Shown: positions 45,705 to 55,501 of the stretch, piece by piece
Position numbering within the stretch: position 1 is the stretch's first letter
Layout: each line of letters begins with the position of its first letter
Assembly: GCF_010671595.1 (NCBI RefSeq)
Contig: NZ_JAABOP010000001.1
Span: 620,001 to 684,000, forward strand
Source: Muriicola jejuensis
Lineage (GTDB): Bacteria > Bacteroidota > Bacteroidia > Flavobacteriales > Flavobacteriaceae
Length of the DNA stretch: 64,000 nt
Reading direction: 5' to 3'
Made by a program: the position numbers and the translations under genes
Notes under the pieces: generated by a model
What the model saw: only the letters and a program-made list of their open reading frames with translations
Databases searched by the model: none
Told to the model about the DNA's origin: nothing

Positions 45705-46880
45705 ATGAAAAAAATTGCCCAAAAATCAATGATCGCCTTGATGTTATTCGGAATAGGAACCGGCTATGCCTTTTCAGAGCAGGGAAGGAAAAATGCCAAT
45801 ACCAAGCAAGAAGCTACTCATGAGCATTCCTTTCTGAAACCAGAACCACCCACGGTTAAAATCGCCCTGCTATTGGACACCAGCAACAGCATGGACGGCC
45901 TGATCAACCAGGCTAAATCACAGCTATGGGACATTGTCAACCAGTTCACCTATGCCAAATGCAGGAATGAAGGACGCCCCGGCCTGAAGATCGCGTTGTA
46001 TCAATACGGTAATAATGATCTCTCTTCTCAGGAAGGGTATATACAACAGGTGCTCGGGTTTAGCGGGGATCTGGATGAAATTTCAGCAAAACTGTTTTCC
46101 CTGACCACCAACGGGGGAGAGGAATATTGCGGGCAGGTGATCCATCAGTCCTTGCAGCAATTGGATTGGGGGAAAAACCCAGACGACCTGAAAATGGTCT
46201 TTATCGCTGGCAATGAACCCTTTACGCAAGGAAGAAAGAATTTCAGGGAGGCTGTTCTCCATGCGAAGGAAAGAGGGGTGATCGTAAACACCATCTTCTG
46301 CGGGGATTACAACCTGGGCATACAAACACAATGGCAGGAAGGAGCCCGGCTCGCAGGAGGGGAATACATGGCCATTGACCACAACAGACAGGTCGTGCAT
46401 GTCAAAACCCCTTATGATGAGATCATCATCAGGCTGAACAAGCGTCTGAATAATACTTATGTATCTTACGGGACCAAAGGTGCCGAACGCATGGCGGTAC
46501 AGGTCGAACAGGATGCGGAAGCCATGGATCTGCAGGAAGCCGTGGCCGTGAAAAGAGCGGTGAGCAAGAGTTCTGCCTATTACAACAACGCCGGATGGGA
46601 CCTGGTGGACGCTTCTTCAAGCGACGACTTTGACCTAGCGAGGATAAAGAAGGAAACCCTTCCCGAATCACTGAGAGATAAATCCGATTCTGAGATCAGG
46701 ATGTTCCTTGATGAAAAGAGAAAGGAACGCCAGGATATACAGGAGGAGATCCAGCAGGCCAACGCCAAGAGACAAACCTATCTCAATGAGGTCCAGAAAA
46801 GTGAAACCGGGGAACTGGAAAAAGCCATCCTGGAAGCTATAAAAAAACAGGCCGCTGCCAAGGATCTGTACTGGGAGTAA
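45705..46880 (+). CDS. Secreted von Willebrand factor A domain protein
   Basis: 391 residues from the ATG at 45705, chosen because it gives a signal peptide (MKKIAQKSMIALMLFGIGTGYAFS); a longer frame to 45567 is unlikely. The VWA domain spans ~50-255 with MIDAS motif 'DTSNSMDG' and 'SLTTNGGEEYCG'. The C-terminal ~110 residues are charged and helical, with a coiled coil ('EEIQQANAKRQTYLNEVQ'). Possibly a periplasmic chaperone or binding protein; function unknown. Confidence 0.85.
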   Translation: MKKIAQKSMIALMLFGIGTGYAFSEQGRKNANTKQEATHEHSFLKPEPPTVKIALLLDTSNSMDGLINQAKSQLWDIVNQFTYAKCRNEGRPGLKIALYQYGNNDLSSQEGYIQQVLGFSGDLDEISAKLFSLTTNGGEEYCGQVIHQSLQQLDWGKNPDDLKMVFIAGNEPFTQGRKNFREAVLHAKERGVIVNTIFCGDYNLGIQTQWQEGARLAGGEYMAIDHNRQVVHVKTPYDEIIIRLNKRLNNTYVSYGTKGAERMAVQVEQDAEAMDLQEAVAVKRAVSKSSAYYNNAGWDLVDASSSDDFDLARIKKETLPESLRDKSDSEIRMFLDEKRKERQDIQEEIQQANAKRQTYLNEVQKSETGELEKAILEAIKKQAAAKDLYWE

Positions 46881-46904
46881 GTGGTAAGGACAGTTTAGCA
46901 AAGC

Positions 46905-46937
46905 GGACTTCGGGTATCAGCCCGGAGTCCCCTTTTT
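46905..46937 (+). terminator. Strong terminator between convergent genes
   Basis: GGACTTCGGG (46905-46914), a six-base loop, CCCGGAGTCC (46921-46930), then CCTTTTTA. A 10-bp stem with one G-U pair, 24 bp after the VWA gene stop. It may also serve the convergent PorP gene. Confidence 0.85.
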
Positions 46938-47931
46938 AGTTCGCCGCAGGACAGAAACAGTCGTACCGGTTCTGTCTCTCCGGTCCAAAATCATACCCGA
47001 GGGTGATCTGGTGAAATCCCCCATTATCAAATCGTATATCCCCGTTCTGATAGGAATAATTGTAGGAGAACATAAATCGGTTATAGTTAAACCCAATGAT
47101 AGGTGTAAAGAGTTGCAGTCTCTGTTCCCCGAACTGCCCATTGGCCTGGTACTGGGCCCCGTCAAAACTCCTTCGGTAGGAAAGTCCGGCCCAGACTGTC
47201 CCAAAGGATACATCCCTGTATACCTTGGCGTTGATATCAATGGTTTCCTCTTCCGTAAACTCCGTGAGCTGGAAGAGCACGGAAGGTTCCACCCTCCACT
47301 CGCTTTTGCCGAAGATATAGCCGACAGAGAACAAATACCTCCTCAAATTGTCGAATTCAATGGCGGTGTAGAGATCCCGTCCACTTCCCAGAGCGTTGAG
47401 AAGGGTGGCATGGGCATAGAATTCCATATAGCTATAAGACATCCCAAAATCTACATTGAAATAACCCACACTGTTGCGGGCTCCGCTGATGACCGGATCG
47501 GGGATCACGGATCTGAATTCGGTTTCATCCAGGCTGCTCAGGATAAATCCGGCGCTCAGGCCAAAAGATAATTGGTTCAGCAACCGAATATCCTCCCCGA
47601 ATGGCAAATGGTGCGCATAGGTCGCTTTTAATCCTGTCTGTGAATGGTACCCGTTAGCGTCGTTAAAAAGGATTACCCCCACTCCACTGGGTGTTTCCCC
47701 TATGCGATAATTCACACTCAGGGTCTGAAGGTTGGGTGCCTCGTCTACGTTGAACCATTGTTTGCGCGCCGTGAGCCTGATCTTTCCACCGGGTCCGATC
47801 CCAGCCATAGAAGGATGTACGAGATAATAATTGTCCGACAAGTAATCGAAATAAACCGGTATTCCTTCCTGTGCCTTCACATATGCAAGGCAACCAAGGT
47901 AAGCGAACAAAATAAAAAAGATTTTTCTCAT
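46936..47931 (-). CDS. PorP/SprF family type IX secretion membrane protein (second copy)
   Basis: 331 residues from the ATG at 47931 (signal peptide 'MRKIFFILFAYLGCLAYVKA'); a longer frame upstream is spurious. 'GIPVYFDYLSDNYYLVHPSMAGIG' is the PorP/SprF start and the rest forms a beta barrel ending 'QITLGYDFGPERQNRYDCFCPAAN'. Unlike the copy at 34473, no large CHU_C adhesin is adjacent, so the partner must be elsewhere or this acts in the core secretion machine. Confidence 0.9.
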   Translation of the reverse strand: MRKIFFILFAYLGCLAYVKAQEGIPVYFDYLSDNYYLVHPSMAGIGPGGKIRLTARKQWFNVDEAPNLQTLSVNYRIGETPSGVGVILFNDANGYHSQTGLKATYAHHLPFGEDIRLLNQLSFGLSAGFILSSLDETEFRSVIPDPVISGARNSVGYFNVDFGMSYSYMEFYAHATLLNALGSGRDLYTAIEFDNLRRYLFSVGYIFGKSEWRVEPSVLFQLTEFTEEETIDINAKVYRDVSFGTVWAGLSYRRSFDGAQYQANGQFGEQRLQLFTPIIGFNYNRFMFSYNYSYQNGDIRFDNGGFHQITLGYDFGPERQNRYDCFCPAAN

Positions 47932-48028
47932 CAAAGATGGGACAAGGTGTATAGCCAGATGTTCAAATATAATGTATAACGGCACAAAGCGAACATTATT
48001 ATATCTTCTCCAGCCCGAAAATTGGTTG

Positions 48029-48036
48029 TATTTTTG
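48029..48036 (+). promoter_or_regulatory. Candidate -7 box (TATTTTTG) of the Nfu gene
   Basis: Full match to TAnnTTTG 16 bp before the ATG at 48052, a spacing often seen in flavobacteria with short leaders. No clear -33 element. Confidence 0.35.
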
Positions 48037-48051
48037 CCAAAAATCCGGACT

Positions 48052-48951
48052 ATGAAAGAGTATGTGATCACCGTGAAGGAAACGAGCAACAAGGCCATCC
48101 TCAAATTCGAGGCCAATCACTTCCTCACCACCCAGTCTAATTACGAATTCAAAAATATAGATGAGGCCAAGGCTTCACCCCTGGCTCAGCAATTGTTCTA
48201 CCTGCCCTTTATTAAGACCGTTTACATCTCAGGGAATTTTATAGCGCTAGAACGCTATGACATCGTGGAGTGGGACGATGTCAGAGATGAGGTGGCCCAG
48301 CAACTGGTGGAATACCTCAATTCAGGTGCACCAGTTATCGTAGAAGATACCCGGAAAGCCAGCGTCCCTGTAACGCTTTACGCGGAAGTCACCCCAAACC
48401 CGGCGGTGATGAAATTTGTAGCCAACAAAAAACTGGTTCCCTCTTCCTTCGAATTTAAAAATATAGACGAGGCGAAGGATTCCGAGCTGGCCAGGGCACT
48501 TTTTCACTTCCCCTACGTAAAAGAGGTGTTCATGGACGAGAACTATATCTCGGTTACCAAGTTCGAGGTAGCCGATTGGAATGAGATCACCATGGAACTC
48601 AGGGAAATGATACGCAATCATATTGCCGAAGGAAAGGAGATCGTATCGGCCCTTGCCGCAAGTACACAGGCAAAAAAAGCAGATAAACAAGGACTTGCCG
48701 GGTCGACCGATGAAACCTCACAACAGATCATTCAGATCCTCGAGGAATACGTGAAACCAGCCGTAGCCAGCGATGGGGGCAATATCCTTTTCCAGTCCTA
48801 TGACGAAAAGGAACGGACGGTGAGTGTGATCCTCCAGGGCGCGTGCAGCGGCTGTCCTTCTTCCACTTTTACCCTGAAAAACGGGATCGAGACCATGCTG
48901 AAGAATATGCTGGGAGACAAGGTGAGCGAAGTAGTGGCCATCAACGGGTAA
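48052..48951 (+). CDS. NifU/Nfu Fe-S scaffold with duplicated Nfu N-terminal domain
   Basis: 299 residues from the ATG at 48052. Two tandem Nfu_N-like domains ('NYEFKNIDEAKASPLAQQLFYLPFIKTVYISGNFIALER' ~25-65; 'SFEFKNIDEAKDSELARALFHFPYVKEVFM' ~135-170), then a NifU C-terminal domain with 'GACSGCPSSTFTLKNGIETML', whose CxxC binds a [4Fe-4S] cluster. It supplies Fe-S clusters to client proteins. Duplicate N-domains are seen in other Bacteroidota. Confidence 0.93.
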   Translation: MKEYVITVKETSNKAILKFEANHFLTTQSNYEFKNIDEAKASPLAQQLFYLPFIKTVYISGNFIALERYDIVEWDDVRDEVAQQLVEYLNSGAPVIVEDTRKASVPVTLYAEVTPNPAVMKFVANKKLVPSSFEFKNIDEAKDSELARALFHFPYVKEVFMDENYISVTKFEVADWNEITMELREMIRNHIAEGKEIVSALAASTQAKKADKQGLAGSTDETSQQIIQILEEYVKPAVASDGGNILFQSYDEKERTVSVILQGACSGCPSSTFTLKNGIETMLKNMLGDKVSEVVAING

Positions 48952-49021
48952 TAGGTTCCTGTTTATTTGCTATTGTCTTAATTTCTTTCGAACTTTAAAA
49001 GAATCAAAAAAGCATTATAAC

Positions 49022-49222
49022 ATGGCTATTTTAAAAGTAATAGAAGTCCTGGCGAATTCCAGTGAAAGCTGGGAAGACGCAGCACAAAATGCTGTTTCCC
49101 AGGCCTCGAAGACCGTAAAGAACATCCGTTCTGTCTACGTTCATGAACAAAGCGCTACCGTGAAAAACGGTAAAATCGATGACTTCCGGGTCAATGTAAA
49201 GATCACTTTCGAAGTCAACTAG
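49022..49222 (+). CDS. Dodecin family flavin-binding protein
   Basis: 66 residues: '[46 protein letters not shown]' with the flavin-stacking Trp in SESW. Dodecins form dodecamers that store riboflavin, FMN or CoA. Ends in a strong hairpin terminator. Confidence 0.94.
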   Translation: MAILKVIEVLANSSESWEDAAQNAVSQASKTVKNIRSVYVHEQSATVKNGKIDDFRVNVKITFEVN

Positions 49223-49235
49223 AAAAACCACCAAG

Positions 49236-49267
49236 CCGAAAAGCACCTTTTCGGGTGCTTTTTTTTT
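49236..49267 (+). terminator. Dodecin terminator with an overlapping alternative hairpin
   Basis: AAAAGCACC (49239-49247) pairs with GGTGCTTTT (49254-49262), followed by T-run to 49267: a typical terminator. The same stretch also forms CCGAAAAG (49236-49243) - CAC - CTTTTCGG (49247-49254), perfect and mutually exclusive with the terminator stem. Confidence 0.8.
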
Positions 49268-49287
49268 GCCTTAAAATCGATAGAGCC

Positions 49288-51330
49288 TTGTCTGCCACTC
49301 CTAAGTATACGAATTCCCTTATTCGCGAAACAAGCCCCTACCTGTTGCAACACGCGCACAATCCGGTGGACTGGCATGCATGGGACCCAAAGACCCTTGA
49401 GATTGCGCAAAGGGAGAATAAACTGCTACTGATCAGTATTGGGTATGCGGCCTGTCACTGGTGCCATGTAATGGAACACGAGTGTTTTGAGGATGAAGAA
49501 GTGGCAAAGGTCATGAACGGCAACTTTGTCAATATTAAAATCGACCGGGAGGAAAGGCCGGACATCGACCATATCTATATGGATGCCCTGCAAATGATGA
49601 CCGGAAGCGGAGGATGGCCGCTCAATATTGTCGCCTTGCCAGACGGGCGTCCCTTCTGGGGTGCGACCTATGTCAAAAAGGATTCCTGGATCAGCGTGCT
49701 GAAACAACTGGCTGCTCTGTATGAGCAGGACAGAACCCGGGTTCTCGACTATGCCGCCCAGCTCACTGATGGATTAAAAGCCATCAACCTCATACCGACT
49801 CCCGAGAAAACAGATTCCATCTCCCTGGAAGAAATGAACTCGGCAGTACAGCACTGGTCGCAGTATTTCGATACTTTCCTGGGCGGTTATAAGCGGGCCC
49901 CTAAATTCATGATGCCCGTGAACCTCGATTTCCTGCTCCACTATGCAACACTCACGGGTAACGAGGATACAGGAGAATACGTTCATACTACCTTGAGGCG
50001 TATGGCTTACGGAGGAATCTACGACCACATTGGTGGAGGGTTTTCCCGATATGCCGTGGACGTGAAATGGCACGTTCCCCATTTCGAAAAAATGCTCTAT
50101 GACAACGCACAGTTGATCTCCATGTATTCGAAGGCCTACGCAGCCACCAAAGACCCCTTGTACAAAAGGGTGGTGGAAGAGTCCATTTCCTTTGTCCGGA
50201 GGGAATTAACAGCCCCGGAAGGAGGGTTCTATTCCTCCCTGGATGCGGATAGCCTGGACGGCAAGGGTATGCTGAAAGAAGGGGCCTATTACGTGTGGAC
50301 GGAGAAGGAGCTCAGGGAATTGCTCAATGAGGATTTTCCAATTTTAGCCGACTATTACAATATCAATACTTACGGACTTTGGGAGGGGGACCTTTACGTA
50401 CTTATCAGGGATTCCACTGAGGAAGAGATCGCGAAAAAACACGGGATTACCACGGAAGTTTTGGCGGATAGGATCCATTCCTGTAAAGAGATCCTGTTCA
50501 GGCAAAGGGAATCGCGGCCAAGGCCCGGACTGGACGACAAGATCCTCACTTCCTGGAACGCCCTGATGATCAAAGCCCTGGCCGACGCTTCCCGCCACCT
50601 CCAACACGAAGAATACCTCGAACTGGCCCTGGAGGCAACTGCTTTCCTGGAAAGAGCCGTAGTAAAGGAAAATGGAGGGCTCTGTCACAACTACAAGGGA
50701 GGGAAAAGTACGATCGGAGGATTTTTGGAAGACTACGCCAACCTCATGGATGCCTACCTCAGCCTTTATGAGGTCTGTTTTGAGGAGAGCTGGGCACGGA
50801 AAGCAAAAGGACTCGCCGATCACTGCCTGAACCATTTTTACGACAAGACTGGAGGATTATTTTTCTTCACTGGGGATACCGAGAAAATAACGGTAAGGCG
50901 TTCCCTGGAGACCGCGGACAATGTTACCCCGGCTTCGAATTCGGTCATGGCGATCAACCTTTTCAAGCTCTCCCTGCTTTATCCAGATGGTAAATACGGT
51001 GAAATTTCCGAAAAGATGTTGTTGAAAATGAGGGAGAGTATCCTGGAAAACCCGAACAGTCATGCTCATTGGATGCATTTACCCCTGTATCGGGCCTTCC
51101 CTTTCAGAGAGGTCGTGATCACCGGAAGATCGGCCCAGGAATTCGCCCATACGCTGCGTCGGTATTATTTACCGAATGCGATGTTCGCCGGGGGAGTGAC
51201 AGAAAGTTCCCTGAGCTTGCTGAAAGACCGCATCCAAAAAGACAAGACCCTGATCTATCTCTGTGAGTCGGGGGCATGTCAATTGCCGGTCTCCTCACCT
51301 GATGAAGCCATTGAACAGCTCTCCCTCTGA
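49288..51330 (+). CDS. Thioredoxin-domain protein of the DUF255 / SSP411 family
   Basis: About 680 residues from TTG at 49288; the longer frame's GTG start (49255) lies inside the dodecin terminator, so it is unlikely. N-terminal '[22 protein letters not shown]', then a thioredoxin-like domain with '[22 protein letters not shown]' (CxxC ~60). The remaining ~500 residues are an (alpha/alpha)6 barrel like N-acylglucosamine 2-epimerases ('[10 protein letters not shown]', '[17 protein letters not shown]'). Function of the family is not settled. Confidence 0.9.
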   Translation: MSATPKYTNSLIRETSPYLLQHAHNPVDWHAWDPKTLEIAQRENKLLLISIGYAACHWCHVMEHECFEDEEVAKVMNGNFVNIKIDREERPDIDHIYMDALQMMTGSGGWPLNIVALPDGRPFWGATYVKKDSWISVLKQLAALYEQDRTRVLDYAAQLTDGLKAINLIPTPEKTDSISLEEMNSAVQHWSQYFDTFLGGYKRAPKFMMPVNLDFLLHYATLTGNEDTGEYVHTTLRRMAYGGIYDHIGGGFSRYAVDVKWHVPHFEKMLYDNAQLISMYSKAYAATKDPLYKRVVEESISFVRRELTAPEGGFYSSLDADSLDGKGMLKEGAYYVWTEKELRELLNEDFPILADYYNINTYGLWEGDLYVLIRDSTEEEIAKKHGITTEVLADRIHSCKEILFRQRESRPRPGLDDKILTSWNALMIKALADASRHLQHEEYLELALEATAFLERAVVKENGGLCHNYKGGKSTIGGFLEDYANLMDAYLSLYEVCFEESWARKAKGLADHCLNHFYDKTGGLFFFTGDTEKITVRRSLETADNVTPASNSVMAINLFKLSLLYPDGKYGEISEKMLLKMRESILENPNSHAHWMHLPLYRAFPFREVVITGRSAQEFAHTLRRYYLPNAMFAGGVTESSLSLLKDRIQKDKTLIYLCESGACQLPVSSPDEAIEQLSL

Positions 51331-51409
51331 TCGCACTTAACAAGACTTTATAGATCTTGATTTGAAATTGGCCCCTATTTTTCTTTGCTTTGCAGCAAAA
51401 CGCAAGAGT

Positions 51410-52231
51410 ATGGCTTCTTTTGATGAATTTCAGGATTATTTGGACCAGGGGATGAACTGGTTATTGGAAATTGTTCCTAACCTCATTACCGCCGGGGTCA
51501 TTCTCGTTGTTGGTTGGTGGATCGTTAAATTCATCAACAGGATGGTTCACAGGTTTTTTCAGAAAAAGGACTACGACCAGGCGCTGGAGACCTTTTTGCA
51601 AAGTTTTATCAATATCGCCCTGAAGTTACTTCTCTTCGTCCTGGTGATCAGCCAATTAGGAGTAAAATCCTCATCCTTAGTGGCCTTGGTGGGTGCAGCC
51701 GGGCTCGCGGTCGGTCTCGCATTGCAGGGGTCACTTTCCAATTTTGCAGGAGGGGTACTTATCCTGATCTTCAAGCCCTTTAAGGTAGGTGATTTTATCT
51801 CGGCACAGGGTGTGGACGGCACGGTGAAGGAAATCACCATTTTCACCACCAAACTCAATACCTTCGGAAACCAGGTCGCCATTTTGCCCAATGGCCAGCT
51901 TTCCAACAACAGCATCATCAATTTCAACGCCGAGGACACGCGAAGGGATAAAATTGAGATCGGGATAGGATATTCTTCCAACATCAAGAAAGCTAAAGAG
52001 ATCCTTCTCGAAATTTGTGAACAGCACTCGGGGATCCTGAAAGAACCCGCACCTGTGGTCTTTGTAGGAGAACTTGCAGACAGTTCGGTAAACCTGACTT
52101 TGAGGTTCTGGGCTAAGAACGAGGACTTCTGGGCAGCACATTTCCACGTGATCGAAGAGACCAAACTGAGGTTCGACAAAGCGGGCATTGAGATCCCATT
52201 CCCACAGATAGACGTGCACCAAAAAGCATAG
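51410..52231 (+). CDS. MscS family small-conductance mechanosensitive channel
   Basis: 273 residues from the ATG at 51410. Three transmembrane helices; TM3 'AAGLAVGLALQGSLSNFAGGVLILIFKPF' is the pore helix with the Gly/Ala pattern of MscS. The beta domain follows ('VGDFISAQGVDGTVKEITIFTTKLNT', 'LPNGQLSNNSIINF'). Opens on membrane tension to release solutes. Confidence 0.95.
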   Translation: MASFDEFQDYLDQGMNWLLEIVPNLITAGVILVVGWWIVKFINRMVHRFFQKKDYDQALETFLQSFINIALKLLLFVLVISQLGVKSSSLVALVGAAGLAVGLALQGSLSNFAGGVLILIFKPFKVGDFISAQGVDGTVKEITIFTTKLNTFGNQVAILPNGQLSNNSIINFNAEDTRRDKIEIGIGYSSNIKKAKEILLEICEQHSGILKEPAPVVFVGELADSSVNLTLRFWAKNEDFWAAHFHVIEETKLRFDKAGIEIPFPQIDVHQKA

Positions 52232-52252
52232 GGACTATTACAGGGTCTTGAA

Positions 52253-52927
52253 TCAGGTCTTCGATCCGGACTGAAGGATAAAATCCTTCAGGTAATAAGG
52301 TTCAAAATAAGCGACATCCTCGAACTGCTTTCCTTTGAATTTCTCAAAGGCTTCCTCGCACATAGTAGTGGATGAGGGTACCAGAGAATCGTCGATCTCG
52401 AAATTCGGATGATCCAACAGACCCCGGCATTTGGAGGCACCACTACCCAGCAGGTGTACCGGGCCTTTGTTGGCATAATCCAGGTAAGAATCCTTTTTAA
52501 GGATAAGGGCTTTGGTCGGTTCCAGCTCTGTGAGATCAGCCGAATAGACAGCTGTATAGACCTCCATCCGTCTGGCGTCGAGCATGGGGATAAGCACCCC
52601 TTCCCGTACTTTTTTTTGTAAGGCCAGTGAACGCAGGGTAGCCGTTGAGATCAGGGGGATCCCCAGGGCGTAGCATAGCCCTTTGGCACTCGAAACGCCG
52701 ATCCTTAGTCCGGTATAGGACCCCGGACCTTTGCTTACCGCAACCGCATCGAGATCGTGTATCGAGATGCCCGATTGGGCAATGACCTCCTCAATAAAGA
52801 GGTGTAGTTGTTCAGAATGGGAGAACGAAGGGCTGTTATGCTCCCTGCTCCCCAGTAATATGCCGTTTTCCGCTACGGAGACCGAACAGTTGGTTGATGC
52901 CGTTTCTAATTGCAGTATATAGGCCAT
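52253..52927 (-). CDS. tsaB: tRNA threonylcarbamoyladenosine biosynthesis protein TsaB
   Basis: 224 residues with 'LQLETASTNCSVSVAENG', 'LDAVAVSKGPGSYTGLRIGVSSAKGLCYAL' and 'IPMLDARRMEVYTAVY'. Partner of TsaD/TsaE in t6A37 synthesis. It follows the TolC gene by 17 nt and is the last gene of the efflux operon, although its function is unrelated. Confidence 0.95.
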   Translation of the reverse strand: MAYILQLETASTNCSVSVAENGILLGSREHNSPSFSHSEQLHLFIEEVIAQSGISIHDLDAVAVSKGPGSYTGLRIGVSSAKGLCYALGIPLISTATLRSLALQKKVREGVLIPMLDARRMEVYTAVYSADLTELEPTKALILKKDSYLDYANKGPVHLLGSGASKCRGLLDHPNFEIDDSLVPSSTTMCEEAFEKFKGKQFEDVAYFEPYYLKDFILQSGSKT

Positions 52928-52944
52928 AAGGCCACAAAGATAGT

Positions 52945-54285
52945 CTAGTTCAGGACAATGGGAAGACCGTAAAAGAATTCCAGCACTTTAATCCTGAAGA
53001 TGTAGTTGTATTTGTTCCTGACTACTTCAGCTTCTGCATTGTCTACCCGGGATTGTGCCTGGCTGAAATCGAAGGCATTCATCAACCCCACTTCAAAGCG
53101 GTCCTTGGTATACTCGTAGGCCGTCCTTCTGGCATCCAGGGTTTTCTGTGAAGCTTCATAGGCCTTGGCGCTGTTCTGTACATCCACATAGGCCTGGTTG
53201 ATGGTGGTTTCCAGATCCAACTTTGTCTGCTCTAGTTGCAGCCTGGCCTGTTCCACCCCAATCTGAGAACGCCTGATGTTGTTCCGGGTACTGAAACCAT
53301 TGAAGATCGGAATAGTAAGCTGTGCACCGTAGGAGATACCATCATTGATCCACAACTGGTCCCTGAAGGCGATCTTTTCTCCTGTAATCGGGTCACGGGT
53401 CTGGTCTGAATACCTAGTGTTGTAGTTAAAGAACGCACCTACGGTCGGATAGACCGCACCTTTGGCGATCTGCAGGTCTTTTTCCGCCAGTTCTACTCCG
53501 GTTTCGGAAAATTTGATGTCATTCCTGAAAGTAAGAGCCTTGTCAAAGATCACCTTGGGGGAATACTTGAGGATATCAGAAGGGGGTATATTGTATTCCT
53601 CCTCGGCTATGTCAAAATTCTCGTAGTCCGTGATCTGCAGCAACTGTGCCAATGCGATCCTCGACAAAAGGACCTGGTTCTCATTGTTGATGATGGTCTG
53701 CTCCTGTGTGGCTGCTGTCGCCTCAACTTCCAGGAGGTCTCCCCTGGGTACCACCCCGGATTCGACCAGTTCCCTGGTCCTTTTCAGATCTTCAACGGTT
53801 ACGGCGTACTGTGCCTGGGCCACCTTCAGGGTTTCCTTATTCGAAAGGATATTGAGATAGTTATTTGCGACATTAAGTCGGATGTCGTCCACCAGGTTGT
53901 CCAGCCTGTACTGGTTGGCGATCTCGTTGAGTTTGGCCCTGTTCAATCGGTGTATGTTTCTGAGGCCGTCGAAGAGGGTAAGCCCTGAGGTAAAGTTTCC
54001 ACTGGCAGAGAAAATTGTGGACGTAACGAAGACGTTCGTGGTCGGATCAAGGACAAGTCCCGTATTCCCGGAAGTATTCATCTGGGCATTCAGACTGGGC
54101 AGGAAATCCCCGATCGCATCAGACCTGTCTATCTTCGCATTTTCAAGATCGAGCGCAAATTGTTCTACGGTCAGGTTGTTCTCTACGGCATAGGTCACAC
54201 ATTCCTCCAGTGTCCACTTTCTCATCTGAGCTGTGAGTGTCCCCACGGTAAGCAGAAGGAAAAAGAGGGTTATTCTATATCTCAT
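52945..54285 (-). CDS. TolC family outer-membrane efflux protein
   Basis: 446 residues. Signal peptide (to ~19, 'LTAQ'); repeat-like pairs of helices with 'WTLEECVTYAVENNLTVEQ' at the start and 'QLTIPIFNGFSTRNNIRRSQIGVEQARLQLEQTKLDLETTINQAYVDVQNSAKAYEASQKTLDARR'-type second half. Forms the outer-membrane duct of the MacAB-like pump encoded upstream. Confidence 0.93.
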   Translation of the reverse strand: MRYRITLFFLLLTVGTLTAQMRKWTLEECVTYAVENNLTVEQFALDLENAKIDRSDAIGDFLPSLNAQMNTSGNTGLVLDPTTNVFVTSTIFSASGNFTSGLTLFDGLRNIHRLNRAKLNEIANQYRLDNLVDDIRLNVANNYLNILSNKETLKVAQAQYAVTVEDLKRTRELVESGVVPRGDLLEVEATAATQEQTIINNENQVLLSRIALAQLLQITDYENFDIAEEEYNIPPSDILKYSPKVIFDKALTFRNDIKFSETGVELAEKDLQIAKGAVYPTVGAFFNYNTRYSDQTRDPITGEKIAFRDQLWINDGISYGAQLTIPIFNGFSTRNNIRRSQIGVEQARLQLEQTKLDLETTINQAYVDVQNSAKAYEASQKTLDARRTAYEYTKDRFEVGLMNAFDFSQAQSRVDNAEAEVVRNKYNYIFRIKVLEFFYGLPIVLN

Positions 54286-54338
54286 GATCTCGTTTTTTTG
54301 ATTGCTTATTTCTTGATTTCAGTTGTGATTTATTCCGA

Positions 54339-55469
54339 TCAGCTGTTCGCTTCTTCCTCATCCTCCCCACGCTTGATGGGCTCTGTCTTGTTCCAGATCT
54401 TTACTTCGTCCTCTTCGGTCAGGCCGGAAAGGATCTCCACATTTACCCCGTCAGAGATACCGATCTCAATATCTCTGCGCTCGAATTTTTGATCCCCTGT
54501 GGCGATTTCCACATAGGGTTTATCAGTTTCTTTGTCGAATTGCAGAAGGGCCTCCGGGATCACCAGGATGCTGTCCTTCTTTTCCAGGACCAGGGAAGCG
54601 TTGGCACTGTAGCCTGCCCTTATAAAGATGGAATCGTTTACGGCCACATCCCCTTCGATCTTGAACTGAACCGCCCCGGCCTCTTCAATTCCTTTTGGGG
54701 CGATAAATTTGAGCTTGGCTTCCAGCTTCTGGTTCTCTACGGCCCCAAGACTGATCTCCAGGGGCATACCTATCTTCAGTTTCCCTACCTCTCCTTCGTC
54801 CACCTTTCCTTCGAATATCATAGAATTGAGATCCGCAATGGTCGCTATCGTAGTCCCATCATTAAAGTTGTTACTCTGGATCACCTGGTCTCCTACTTCC
54901 ACCGGGATCTCCAGAATGGTCCCGTTCACGGTGGCCCTTATGTTGGTGTTAGCACTGGAGGATCCTCCGGCTGAACCCAGGCGAATGATACGGTAGTCGG
55001 CCTTGGAGTTTTCCACTTCGACGACGGCCTGGTCATATCTAAGTTTCAGGTTGTTGAAATCCTGATTTGAGATGACCCCTCTGTCGTAAAGCTGTTTGTT
55101 CCGGTCGTATTCTATCTGAAGGTTAGCAAGAGCTGCCTCGGCATTCCTAACCCTTCCCTGGGCCGAGTTTAGGGCCTGTTCGTTGGGGACGACCTTGATC
55201 ACAGCGATCAGGTCACCTGCCTTGACATCTTCCCCTTCCTCTAAAAGGATCTTGTCAATGATCCCAGAGATCTGAGGTTTTATCTCGATCTCTTCCCGGG
55301 GAATGACCTTCCCCGTCGCCACAGTTTTTTTCTCTATACTCGAGATGAATGGTTTTTTGGTATCATAGGTGATGGCTCCCTTGCTGTTCGACTTGATAAA
55401 GAAAGCAGCCGCCCACAGTGCGCCTAACACAAGGACCCCGATCAGTCCGTATTTTACATATTTGTTCAT
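54339..55469 (-). CDS. Periplasmic adaptor (MacA-like), downstream copy
   Basis: 376 residues. N-terminal membrane anchor (~8-27), lipoyl half ('VIPREEIEIKPQISGIIDKILLEEGEDVKAGDLIAVI'), coiled coil (~100-160), second half and beta-barrel domain ('ATVNGTILEIPVEVGDQVIQSNNFNDGTTIATIADLN'). Closely similar in order and motifs to the adaptor at 58789. It links inner-membrane permeases to TolC. Confidence 0.93.
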   Translation of the reverse strand: MNKYVKYGLIGVLVLGALWAAAFFIKSNSKGAITYDTKKPFISSIEKKTVATGKVIPREEIEIKPQISGIIDKILLEEGEDVKAGDLIAVIKVVPNEQALNSAQGRVRNAEAALANLQIEYDRNKQLYDRGVISNQDFNNLKLRYDQAVVEVENSKADYRIIRLGSAGGSSSANTNIRATVNGTILEIPVEVGDQVIQSNNFNDGTTIATIADLNSMIFEGKVDEGEVGKLKIGMPLEISLGAVENQKLEAKLKFIAPKGIEEAGAVQFKIEGDVAVNDSIFIRAGYSANASLVLEKKDSILVIPEALLQFDKETDKPYVEIATGDQKFERRDIEIGISDGVNVEILSGLTEEDEVKIWNKTEPIKRGEDEEEANS

Positions 55470-55501
55470 TTTCTCTGTGTGTTATTTAAAGTTGTTAGTT
55501 T

